A DNA stretch of 64,000 nucleotides from Streptomyces sp. NBC_00448 (lineage in GTDB: Bacteria > Actinomycetota > Actinomycetes > Streptomycetales > Streptomycetaceae): the NCBI RefSeq assembly GCF_036014115.1, contig NZ_CP107913.1, forward strand, positions 8,053,501 to 8,117,500, in the 5' to 3' direction. The notes beneath the pieces are model-generated. The model was given only the letters and a program-made list of their open reading frames with translations, made no database searches and was not told the origin of the DNA. The translations under genes were made by a program, and so were the position numbers. Of this stretch, positions 1-7,575 are shown in pieces (the first letter of the stretch is position 1; the number at the start of each line of letters is the position of its first letter).

Positions 1-235
1 TACGGGTGAACGGCCCCGCGCAGTGCGCCACCGCCGTCACGTCCTTCAGCCCGCGGCGGATGGCGGTCGGCTCGGAAAGGTCGAACACCCGGTGCTCCAG
101 ACCGAGTTCGGCGGCGAACGGGACCAGCTTGGCGGCGTTGCGACCGGCCAGCACGGGGCGCTGGCCCTGCGCGACGGCACGGCGGGCGATCAGGCGACCG
201 GTGTACCCGGTGGCCCCGTACAACAGCCAGGTCAT
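1..235 (-). CDS. NAD(P)-binding reductase, saccharopine dehydrogenase-like (3' end outside window)
   Basis: Only the first 78 codons are present; the gene runs off the left edge. The protein opens with a short strand and the dinucleotide-binding motif GATGYTG at residues 8-14, followed by a helix rich in Ala and Arg and then an acidic turn, the usual Rossmann fold of saccharopine-dehydrogenase-like and trans-acting enoyl-reductase-like proteins. The later stretch VAHCAGPF is also typical of that superfamily, where it follows the fourth strand. The ATG at 235 starts right at the Rossmann strand, as in relatives. Substrate cannot be inferred from the N-terminus alone; a generic NAD-dependent epimerase is the main alternative. 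Confidence 0.75.
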   Translation of the reverse strand, partial: MTWLLYGATGYTGRLIARRAVAQGQRPVLAGRNAAKLVPFAAELGLEHRVFDLSEPTAIRRGLKDVTAVAHCAGPFTR

Positions 236-348
236 GGAGTGTGATCCTTCCGCGGCGGTGCTACGAGAGCTGACCGGAACCGTACACGCGCGGTCCGTCA
301 GGCCGCTATTCAGTAGGCGGGGGGCGGCCGACGTGCGAGGCTTGGGGC

Positions 349-624
349 ATGACCGACGCAAAGCAGGCGGCCGACACGGCCGCCGACAGCAGTTCGCTGG
401 ATGCGGAAGCGGCCGCACCGGCCGATTCCGCGGAACCGGAAGGGGAGAACCCGGCCGCACCCGCCGAGGACGACGTGAAGCGCAAGTTCCGTGAGGCGCT
501 GGCACGCAAGCAGGGCGGGCGCGGCGGAGGCGGCACCGCGGGGACCGGACCGGACCAGTCCAAGGTCCACGGCGCCCACGGCCGCGCGGGCGGAGCACGC
601 GAGTTCCGCCGCAAGTCGGGGTGA
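349..624 (+). CDS. DUF5302 family protein
   Basis: A 91-residue hydrophilic protein with an acidic, Ala-rich N-terminal half (about residues 1-40, probably disordered) and a basic C-terminal half. The C-terminal block DDVKRKFREAL, then KVHGAH and the closing EFRRKSG, matches my memory of the small actinobacterial DUF5302 family, whose function is unknown. No signal peptide or membrane segment is seen. A run of G residues lies just before the ATG. The gene stands alone between a divergent reductase and a downstream M3 peptidase that has its own spacer. Confidence 0.8.
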   Translation: MTDAKQAADTAADSSSLDAEAAAPADSAEPEGENPAAPAEDDVKRKFREALARKQGGRGGGGTAGTGPDQSKVHGAHGRAGGAREFRRKSG

Positions 625-712
625 CCTGACCCTCCGGGGTGCCCCTGTCCGCCGGTTGAGGGACCACCCGCCGGTGGGGGGTTCTCGCGCAGTTCCTCGC
701 GCCCCTGAGTAC

Positions 713-818
713 GTGCGGCTGCTTCCGTGCGGAGGGAGCCGCACCAGACCAGGGGCGCTGGGGGCACTCCCCCTGGCTCCGCCGGGGGCACCCCCACCCA
801 GGCGGAGCTCCGGGGGAG
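713..818. repeat. Paired inverted repeats of a streptomycete intergenic element
   Basis: The 285-base gap before the M3 peptidase holds two nested structures. One is an 8-bp inverted repeat, GTGCGGCT at 713-720 against AGCCGCAC at 737-744. The other is a longer imperfect hairpin with arms at 767-783 and 801-818. Just upstream is the phrase GCAGTTCCTCGCGCCCCTGA, which I recognise as recurring in intergenic DNA of many Streptomyces genomes. It may act as a terminator for DUF5302 or be a dispersed repeat. No gene is seen in the gap. Confidence 0.55.
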
Positions 819-909
819 GACTGCGCGCCCAGCAGGCCACCGGCCTGGTGGCCGGAATGCGACCGAAACCGTGACGGCGGGGGCCCGGGCGGCTGTATAG
901 GGTCGGACG

Positions 910-2922
910 GTGACCATGAACCCGCTGCTGAGCCCGAGCCCGCTGCCCTACGGCCTGCCCGCATTCGCCGGGTTGGACGACGCCCACTACCTCCCGGCGT
1001 TCCAGCAGGCCATCGCGGAGCACACCGCCGAGGTCGAACGGATCGCGGCGGACCCCGAACCCCCCACCTTCGCCAACACGCTGGAGGCGATGGAGCGTTC
1101 GGGCGGACTGCTCGCACGGGTGGGCGCGGTCTACGGCAACCAGGCGTCCGCACACGTCACCGACGGCCTGCGGGAGATCGAGTCCGAGGTCAGCGCGATG
1201 ACGTCCGCGCACACCGACGAGGTGTACCTGAACGCGAAGCTCTACGCGCGGATCAAGGCGCTGTACGAGACACGCGACTCCCTCGGCCTGGACCCGGAGT
1301 CGCTGCGGCTGCTGGAGCGGTACCGTATCGCCTTCGTCCGTGCCGGGGCGGAGCTGTCGCAGGAGGGCCGGGAGCGGCTGCGCGCGCTGAACGCGCGGAT
1401 CGCGGCCGCGAGCACCGAGTTCGGCCAGAACGTGCTGGCCGCCAACAAGGACGGCGCCCTGGTGCTGGACGACCCCGCGCAACTGTCCGGCCTGTCGCCG
1501 GACGCGGTCGCGGCCGCCGCGGCGAACGCCCGCGAGCTGGGCCACGACGGCAAGTGGGTGCTGAGCCTGCGGAACTTCACCAACCAGCTCGAACTCGCCG
1601 TTCTCGACGACCGCGAGCTCCGGCGCCGCCTCCTGGCCGCCGCCATGGACCGCGCGCAGGACACCAACGGCCCGCTCGCGGTCACCCTGGCCACCCTGCG
1701 CGCCGAGCGGGCCGCACTGCTGGGCTACGACAGCCACGCCGCGTACACCGTCGCCGACACCACCGCCGGCAGCACCGAGGCCGTGACCGCCCTGCTGGAG
1801 CGCCTGGTGCCGCCCGCCGTGGCCAACGCCCGCCGCGAGGCCGACGCGCTCGCCGAGACCGCCGGCGGGCCGATCGAGGCGTGGGACTGGGCGTACTGGT
1901 CGGAGAAGGTCCGCAAGGAGCGTCACTCCATCGACCAGGCGGCGCTGCGCCCGTACCTCGAACTGGAGTCCGTGCTGCGCGACGGCGTCTTCCACGCCGC
2001 CCACGAGGTCTACGGGATCACCGTCACCGAGCGGCCCGACCTGGTCGGCTACCACCCCGACGTCCGGATCTTCGAGGTCTTCGACGCCGACGGCAGCGGG
2101 CTCGGGCTGTTCCTGATCGACTTCTTCGCCCGGCCGACGAAGCGCGGCGGGGCCTGGATGAACGCGCTGGTCCCGCAGTCCCGGCTGCTCGGCCGGCAGC
2201 CGGTGATCGTCAACAACCACAACATCGCCAAGCCCGCGCCCGGCGAGCCCGCGCTGCTGACGTTCAGCCAGGTCGACACGCTCTTCCACGAGTTCGGGCA
2301 CGCCCTGCACGGGCTCTTCTCCGACGTGCGGTACCCCTACTTCTCCGGGACCGCGGTGCCGCGCGACTTCGTGGAGTACCCGTCGCAGGTCAACGAGATG
2401 TGGTCGACCTGGCCCGAGGTACTGGCCCGGTACGCGCGCCACCACGAGACCGGCGAGCCGATGCCCGACGGCATGGTGGCGCGGATGCTGGAGGCCGCAC
2501 GGTTCGGCGAGGGCTTCGCGACGGTCGAGTACCTCGCGGCGGCGCTGCTGGACTGGGCGTGGCACTCGCTGCCGGCCGGCAGCGACCCGGGCGACCCGCT
2601 GGAGTTCGAGGCGCGCGCCCTGGCGGCGGCCGGGATCGACCTGCCGGCGATCCCGCCGCGCTACCGCACCACCTACTTCACGCACATCTTCGGCAGCGAC
2701 TACAGCGCCGGCTACTACTCCTACATCTGGAGCGAGGTGCTGGACGCCGACACCGTCGACTGGTTCGAGACCCACGGCGGCATGCGGCGCGCCAACGGGG
2801 AGATCTTCCGCCGCGAGTTGCTCGCGAAGGGCGGGAGCAAGGACCCGATGGCGGCGTTCGCCGTGGTGCGCGGCCGCGCACCACGGGTCGAGCCGCTCCT
2901 CTCCCGCCGCGGCCTGCGGTAG
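910..2922 (+). CDS. dcp: M3 family metallopeptidase (peptidyl-dipeptidase Dcp-like)
   Basis: A 670-residue cytosolic zinc peptidase of the thimet oligopeptidase/Dcp family, which releases dipeptides from the C-termini of short peptides. The zinc motif HEFGH is at residues 460-464, within the family signature LFHEFGHALHG, and the third ligand is probably Glu489 in the following VEYPSQ segment. The C-terminal YSAGYYSY region matches the substrate-binding tyrosines of the family. Length agrees with Dcp (about 680). No signal peptide is present. The GTG at 910 is followed two codons later by an ATG at 916, so either may start translation. The gene is monocistronic and converges on the kinase gene downstream. 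Confidence 0.92.
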   Translation: MTMNPLLSPSPLPYGLPAFAGLDDAHYLPAFQQAIAEHTAEVERIAADPEPPTFANTLEAMERSGGLLARVGAVYGNQASAHVTDGLREIESEVSAMTSAHTDEVYLNAKLYARIKALYETRDSLGLDPESLRLLERYRIAFVRAGAELSQEGRERLRALNARIAAASTEFGQNVLAANKDGALVLDDPAQLSGLSPDAVAAAAANARELGHDGKWVLSLRNFTNQLELAVLDDRELRRRLLAAAMDRAQDTNGPLAVTLATLRAERAALLGYDSHAAYTVADTTAGSTEAVTALLERLVPPAVANARREADALAETAGGPIEAWDWAYWSEKVRKERHSIDQAALRPYLELESVLRDGVFHAAHEVYGITVTERPDLVGYHPDVRIFEVFDADGSGLGLFLIDFFARPTKRGGAWMNALVPQSRLLGRQPVIVNNHNIAKPAPGEPALLTFSQVDTLFHEFGHALHGLFSDVRYPYFSGTAVPRDFVEYPSQVNEMWSTWPEVLARYARHHETGEPMPDGMVARMLEAARFGEGFATVEYLAAALLDWAWHSLPAGSDPGDPLEFEARALAAAGIDLPAIPPRYRTTYFTHIFGSDYSAGYYSYIWSEVLDADTVDWFETHGGMRRANGEIFRRELLAKGGSKDPMAAFAVVRGRAPRVEPLLSRRGLR

Positions 2923-2936
2923 CCGGCCCCCGGGCT

Positions 2937-2965
2937 GCCGGCGCCCACGGCGGGCGGGCGCCGGC
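2937..2965. terminator. Bidirectional terminator hairpin
   Basis: Perfect 10-bp arms GCCGGCGCCC (2937-2946) and GGGCGCCGGC (2956-2965) with a 9-base loop, in the 73-base gap between the convergent M3 peptidase and kinase genes. There is no U-tract, as is common in streptomycetes. Confidence 0.7.
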
Positions 2966-2995
2966 GGTCGGGGCGGTGGGGGCCGCGCCGGGTGG

Positions 2996-3961
2996 TCAGT
3001 TCGGGGCGTTCATCAGGTCGATGACGTAGGCGTCCAGCCGCGCGTCCGCCGCCCGCGTGGTCAGCTCCGCCCGGCCCGCCTGCCGCCAGGGCCGTGCGGT
3101 GTCGCGCAGGTCGCCGGCGAAGGCCAGCGCGTCCAGCAACCGCCAGTAGCGCCGTTCCGGTGCGGTGGCGGCGAGCGTGCCGCCGGCCGCCTCGTACTCC
3201 GCCGCGAACCGCCCGCCCCACGAAGAGCCGTGCAGCAGCGCCAGGTTGGTGGAGCAGTGCGCCACGTCGAGGTCCGCCGGGCCCCATGAGGTCTGCACCC
3301 AGTCGACGACGCCGGTGATCCGCGGGCGCGGGCCCGCCAGGTCGAACAGGACGTTGCCGGGGTGGAAGTCGCGGTGCAGGAACCGTCCGGCGAAAGGCGG
3401 CGCCGGTTTCCCGATCACGTCGATCGCGGCGGACCAGGCCGCCGGGTCGGCGCTCTCCGGCCGGACGACGGTGTCGGCGGTCGTCCACGCCTCGTACGCG
3501 GGTGGGCGCCGCGCGGGCCGCACCGCGTGGATCGCCACGAGCGCGCGGGCCAGCAGCCGGACGCGTGCGTCCAACTCCTCGTCGTCGAAGACCGTCCGGC
3601 CGGGCAGATGCGTCATGAGCAGCGACGGGTACTCGCACCACGCGGCGGCCGGGTCGGCGGCGACCAGCACGGGCGCCGGCACACCGCCGCCCGCGGGCAC
3701 ACCGGGCGCACCGAGCACGTCGAGGGCGTCGGCCTCACGGCCGAGCAGGTCCTCGGCGTGCTCGACGAAGAACGGATGGGTGAAGGTCCGCAGCACCAGG
3801 TGCCGCACCCCGCCCGCCGGTCCGGTGACCGTCAGCCGCCGCATCTCGGCGCTGATGCCGCCGTGCAGCCTCTCGGCCCCGGTGATCCTCTCGCCGGGCC
3901 GCAGGTGCCGCCCGGCCCAGGCGAGCGTGCGCGGCCGTATCGCCTCGTCGTCGACGGTCAT
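2996..3961 (-). CDS. Aminoglycoside phosphotransferase (APH) family kinase-like protein
   Basis: A 321-residue protein of the APH/choline-kinase fold. The Brenner motif HRDFHPGN has its catalytic Asp at residue 198, and the metal-binding Asp is Asp220 in the VVDWV segment. An N-terminal lobe with GGIS (nucleotide loop) precedes them. Such proteins phosphorylate small molecules; the actual substrate cannot be told. The ATG at 3961 lies 10 bases after the stop of the metallo-hydrolase gene on the same strand, so the two probably form an operon. A resistance role is possible but not supported by context. Confidence 0.85.
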   Translation of the reverse strand: MTVDDEAIRPRTLAWAGRHLRPGERITGAERLHGGISAEMRRLTVTGPAGGVRHLVLRTFTHPFFVEHAEDLLGREADALDVLGAPGVPAGGGVPAPVLVAADPAAAWCEYPSLLMTHLPGRTVFDDEELDARVRLLARALVAIHAVRPARRPPAYEAWTTADTVVRPESADPAAWSAAIDVIGKPAPPFAGRFLHRDFHPGNVLFDLAGPRPRITGVVDWVQTSWGPADLDVAHCSTNLALLHGSSWGGRFAAEYEAAGGTLAATAPERRYWRLLDALAFAGDLRDTARPWRQAGRAELTTRAADARLDAYVIDLMNAPN

Positions 3962-3971
3962 CGCCGGGCGG

Positions 3972-5144
3972 CTACGCGTCCGCGACCTGGTCCCGCTGCG
4001 CCGGGGCGGGCGGCGGCCACGGGGTCCAGCCGGTCTCGGGGGTGACGGCGACCTCGCGCCACCAGGGGAAGGCGGCCGGCGCGGTGACGGGCTCGAAGGG
4101 CTGCCCGACGAGCGGGGTGACGGCCTGTACGCCGGAGCGGTGGGCGGCGTCGAGGGTGCCCTCGCCGGGGTCGGACCAGGCGTGCGGGGCGAGGTTGAAG
4201 GTCCCCCAGTGGATGGGCAGCATCACGCCGTGCGAGGTGCCGCCGGACAGGTCGAGGTGGGTGCGGACGCCCTCGGCAGGAGTCATGTGGATGTCCGGCC
4301 AGAACTCGCTGTACGCGCCGATCTGGATCATGGTGGCGTCGAACGGGCCGTGCAGCTGGGCGATGTCGGCGAAACCGGGGAAGTAGCCGGTGTCGCCGCT
4401 GTGGTAGATCCGGTGGATGTCGTCGGTGACGACCCAGGAGGCCCACAGGGTCTGCTGCCGGCCGCGCAGGCCGCGCCCGCAGAAGTGCCGCGCCGGGGTG
4501 GCGGTCAGGGTCAGCCCGGCCACCTGGGTGGACTCGTGCCAGTCCAACTCGCGCAGCCGGTCCGCCGGCACCCCCCAGTGCTCCAGGTGCGAACCGACGC
4601 CCAGCGGCACCACGAAGACCGCGCCGCCGCGGATCAGCGCGATGATCGTCGGCATGTCGAGGTGGTCGTAGTGGTCGTGGGAGATCACCACGGCGTCGAT
4701 ACCGGTCAGCGACTCGACCGGCACGGGTGCGGGGTGCACCCGCTTGGGCCCGGCGAACGCGAACGGCGAGCACCGCTCGCCCCACACCGGGTCGAAGAGC
4801 ACCCGCCGGCCGCCGATCTCGGCGAGCACCGAGGAGTGGCCCATCCACGTCAGCCGCAGGCCCGAGGCCGGCGGCTTGGCGAGGTCGGCGAGCGTGGTGG
4901 GGTGCAGCGGGACCGGCCGGGCCGGCTTGCGGCCCAGCCGCGCGTCCTTGCGGAGGTTGGCCGGCAGCGCCTTCAGCATGCCGCCGCTGGGGGTGGTGCG
5001 GGCGCCGACCGGGTTCACGAAAGCCCCGTCGGCGTAGTTGGGTGAGGCGAGAATGCGCTCCAGCCGCGCGCCCGCGGGGTCCGCGCCGAAGGGTGCGGGC
5101 CGCAGCTTCACGAGGTGGGACGGCTGTCGGCGGGCGCCGGTCAC
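3972..5144 (-). CDS. MBL-fold metallo-hydrolase, NAPE-PLD/UlaG-like
   Basis: A 390-residue metallo-beta-lactamase-fold protein. The zinc motif HDHYDH spans residues 156-161, and further conserved elements follow: a GD in the HSGDTGYF segment and a late HWGTF. The N-terminal extension ending in WMGHSS is typical of the N-acylphosphatidylethanolamine phospholipase D-like branch of the family, whose bacterial members are of uncertain substrate. No signal peptide or membrane segment is seen. It is first in a two-gene operon with the APH-type kinase at 2996-3961. The upstream sequence AGGAGCCGTG supplies a plausible ribosome binding site. Confidence 0.87.
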   Translation of the reverse strand: MTGARRQPSHLVKLRPAPFGADPAGARLERILASPNYADGAFVNPVGARTTPSGGMLKALPANLRKDARLGRKPARPVPLHPTTLADLAKPPASGLRLTWMGHSSVLAEIGGRRVLFDPVWGERCSPFAFAGPKRVHPAPVPVESLTGIDAVVISHDHYDHLDMPTIIALIRGGAVFVVPLGVGSHLEHWGVPADRLRELDWHESTQVAGLTLTATPARHFCGRGLRGRQQTLWASWVVTDDIHRIYHSGDTGYFPGFADIAQLHGPFDATMIQIGAYSEFWPDIHMTPAEGVRTHLDLSGGTSHGVMLPIHWGTFNLAPHAWSDPGEGTLDAAHRSGVQAVTPLVGQPFEPVTAPAAFPWWREVAVTPETGWTPWPPPAPAQRDQVADA

Positions 5145-5240
5145 GGCTCCTCCTGGCGATCGTCGGGCGGCGGGGTATCCGCCGCTTCCATTATGCGGGG
5201 CGGTCGCGGAACCGCTCCGGTGAACGCGATGAGCTCTCGA

Positions 5241-6080
5241 TCACCCGAAGGCGACCGCCAGTTGGTCCCGAACCGGAACGTAGCCCAGCCGCCGGTAGAC
5301 GTGGTTGCTCACCGGGTTGGCCAGGTCGGTGAAGAGCACGACGTCACGCGCCCCGGTGTCCAGCGCGGCCCGCGACACCGCCGCGGTGACGGCTCCCGCG
5401 TAGCCGCGCCCGCGCAGCGCGGCCGGGGTGTAGACGGCGACGACCCGGATCGCGCCGTCCTCCGGCGACGTCATGCCCGCCATCGCGACGGGTTCGCCGT
5501 CCACCTCCCACAGGACGCGGCCGCCGAACCGGAGGGCGTCGGCCACGATCCGCTCCGCGGCGGGCGTGGGCTCGCCGATGTCCCGGGCGAACTCCTGGTG
5601 CCAGCGCAGCAGCAGGCCGAGGTCCTGCTGCCCGGCGACCCGGGCCCGGCCGGGCGGCGCGGGGCTGCGCGGGGTCAGGGTGCCGAGCCGGTGCAGCCGC
5701 TGCTCGCGCACCACCCGGGGCGCCGCGCCGGTCCGCTCCCGCCACGCCTCACCGAACGCCCGGACCGCGTCCGCGTCCCCGCGCGCCCCTTCCAGCGGGC
5801 CGTCCCACCCGGCGGCCAGCTCGCGGGAGGACTGCCGGGTGCCGGGCGCGAGCAGCGGCGGATACGGCGGGGTGCGCAGGAACGCGGCCCGCACCGCCCC
5901 CTCGTCGCCGGCCCGCCACCAGCCGAACACCGGCGGCTGCGCTCCGTACGCGTCTGGGCCCCGCCGGCGCAGCGTCCCGCAGATCGTCCGCAGCACGTTC
6001 GTCTCCAGCGGGTGCCGGTCCAGGAAACCGCCCGCCGTGGCGGTGAACTCCGCCACCGACGGTGTGAACGTCCATCCCAT
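5241..6080 (-). CDS. GNAT family N-acetyltransferase
   Basis: A 279-residue protein with the GNAT fold in its C-terminal half. The acetyl-CoA-binding motif A is the stretch VVAVYTPAALRGRGYAG (about residues 195-215, with R-G-R-G-Y-A), followed by motif B with NPVSNHVYRRLGY near the C-terminus. The N-terminal half is divergent, as in GCN5-related fusions of this size. The start is placed at 6080 because the upstream in-frame sequence is Arg-rich with no family resemblance, and GGACAGGATGGG lies just before this ATG. Acceptor substrate unknown. Confidence 0.85.
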   Translation of the reverse strand: MGWTFTPSVAEFTATAGGFLDRHPLETNVLRTICGTLRRRGPDAYGAQPPVFGWWRAGDEGAVRAAFLRTPPYPPLLAPGTRQSSRELAAGWDGPLEGARGDADAVRAFGEAWRERTGAAPRVVREQRLHRLGTLTPRSPAPPGRARVAGQQDLGLLLRWHQEFARDIGEPTPAAERIVADALRFGGRVLWEVDGEPVAMAGMTSPEDGAIRVVAVYTPAALRGRGYAGAVTAAVSRAALDTGARDVVLFTDLANPVSNHVYRRLGYVPVRDQLAVAFG

Positions 6081-6262
6081 CGACCCATCCTGTCCCCACC
6101 CGCCGGGTTCACGCACCGGGAATTCGCGCGATGACCGGGCGGGCTGCCGGCGTACGGCTCGCCAACTCCCGTGCCGCGTCAGCGGCCAGGCCAGGCACGG
6201 GCCCACGGCGGCCGCGTCTGCGTTGCCCCGGCTTGCGCTCCGGCCTCCTCGTCCGCCCTCTC

Positions 6263-6772
6263 CTACCCGTCCGCCGTCTCCTGCTCGTCCACCGCGTCGG
6301 CGAGCCGCTCCAGCGTCCGCTCCATACCGCTCACCCAGACCTGCCCGCCCTGCATCCCGTCCCGCTCGTCGGCCGGGGCGCGGGAGCAGTCGTACGCCTC
6401 GGTGACCAGGGTGGACCGTGGGCCGGCGGGGGACAGGGTGTAGATCCAGCGATGGCCCCAGCGGCTGCCCGGCAGGCCGTGTCCGGGGTGGCCGCGGCCC
6501 GCCTCGGGCTCCCAGGCGATACGCCGGTCCTGTTCGTACTCGACGACGTGGTTGTTCATCTCGTAGTGGCCGTGCTCCGAGTAGTACATGCGCATCACGA
6601 AGACGTCGCCGACGCGGGAGACGGGCGTCTCGGTGACCGCGCCGCGCAGCATGCCGGAGCCGTCGAGATCGGTGTGCCGGGTGGGGTTGGTCAGGACCCG
6701 GAAGACGGCCGCCGGCGGGGCGGGAATCACCCGCGACACCGTCACGGGTTCGTACGGGGACTCGTCGGTCAT
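6263..6772 (-). CDS. SRPBCC/polyketide cyclase-like protein
   Basis: A 169-residue protein of the START/SRPBCC fold. It has the N-terminal strand pattern VSRVIPAPPAAVFRVLTNP, the helix-grip opening of the family, and alternating hydrophobic strands up to the long C-terminal helix (MERTLERLADAV). These proteins bind hydrophobic ligands; many adjacent to no biosynthetic genes have no known role. The start at 6772 has a strong AGGAGG eight bases upstream, favouring it over an in-frame ATG-like extension. Same orientation as the two flanking GNAT genes but with separate spacers. Confidence 0.82.
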   Translation of the reverse strand: MTDESPYEPVTVSRVIPAPPAAVFRVLTNPTRHTDLDGSGMLRGAVTETPVSRVGDVFVMRMYYSEHGHYEMNNHVVEYEQDRRIAWEPEAGRGHPGHGLPGSRWGHRWIYTLSPAGPRSTLVTEAYDCSRAPADERDGMQGGQVWVSGMERTLERLADAVDEQETADG

Positions 6773-6857
6773 GGTGTACCTCCTGCCGCCGAGCGTAGGG
6801 GCGGGCACTGACAATCGGCCGCGGCCGTACCCGGCGGCGTGGAGGCTTCCGGAGGCG

Positions 6858-7484
6858 TTACGACGTGGCGCGGCCGAGGTACGTCAGCGGCCCCGCGTCC
6901 GGGACCGGGATCTCGTGGAAGCCGAGCCGGTCGTAGAACGCGCGGGCGGAGGTGTTGGTGCTGAGCATGCCGAGGTGCACCGCCGGGACCCCCTTCGCCG
7001 CGAGCGCGGCCAGGTACGCGGTCATCAGGGCGCGGCCGTGCCCGGACCGCTGCGCCCGGGGGAGCAGGTCGATGTGCAGGTGGGCGGGGTAGGAGGCGAG
7101 CGCGGGCACCACCATCCGCTCGGGGAGGTGCAGCAGCACGGCCATCGACTCGGCGGGCGTGCCGGGTTCGCCCGCCGGTGCGGGCCAGCGGCCGGCCACG
7201 GACGGCAGCCACTCCGCGCGGAACCGCTCGACGAACCGCGCGGTGTCGCCGGTGCCGACGATGTAGCCGACCGTCTGCCCGCCGCCGTCGTCCACCACGA
7301 AGGTGAGGTCGGGTTCGAGAACCGCGTACGGCGCCGCGAAGATCGCGCCGACCAGGTCGCGGTCGGGCTCGGCGTAGGACGCGGAGGCGTCCTGACCCGC
7401 GTCGGCGGTGCGCAGGCAGATGTCGTACAGCGCAGGCAGGTCGGCGGGGCGGTACGGGCGGACGAAGGGGGTGGTGCCGGTCAC
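6858..7484 (-). CDS. GNAT family N-acetyltransferase, OGA-acetyltransferase-domain-like
   Basis: A 208-residue acetyltransferase. Motif A reads HIDLLPRAQRSGHGRALM, and the C-terminal HLGML...NTSARAFYDRLGF completes the fold. The HIDLLP phrase is typical of the subgroup that resembles the C-terminal acetyltransferase-like domain of O-GlcNAcase. The start is the GTG at 7484, chosen because CCGGAG lies six bases upstream and because the protein then begins directly with the first beta strand. It lies downstream of the GH2 gene on the same strand with a 91-base gap, so co-transcription is possible. Acceptor unknown. Confidence 0.85.
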   Translation of the reverse strand: MTGTTPFVRPYRPADLPALYDICLRTADAGQDASASYAEPDRDLVGAIFAAPYAVLEPDLTFVVDDGGGQTVGYIVGTGDTARFVERFRAEWLPSVAGRWPAPAGEPGTPAESMAVLLHLPERMVVPALASYPAHLHIDLLPRAQRSGHGRALMTAYLAALAAKGVPAVHLGMLSTNTSARAFYDRLGFHEIPVPDAGPLTYLGRATS

Positions 7485-7575
7485 GGGTGCTCCGGATCGT
7501 CGATGTCGGGTGAGTGTGTGGGTCTGGGTCGGGCTGGATGGCGGGGCCGGTGGCCCGGTCGGGGCGGCCGGCCGG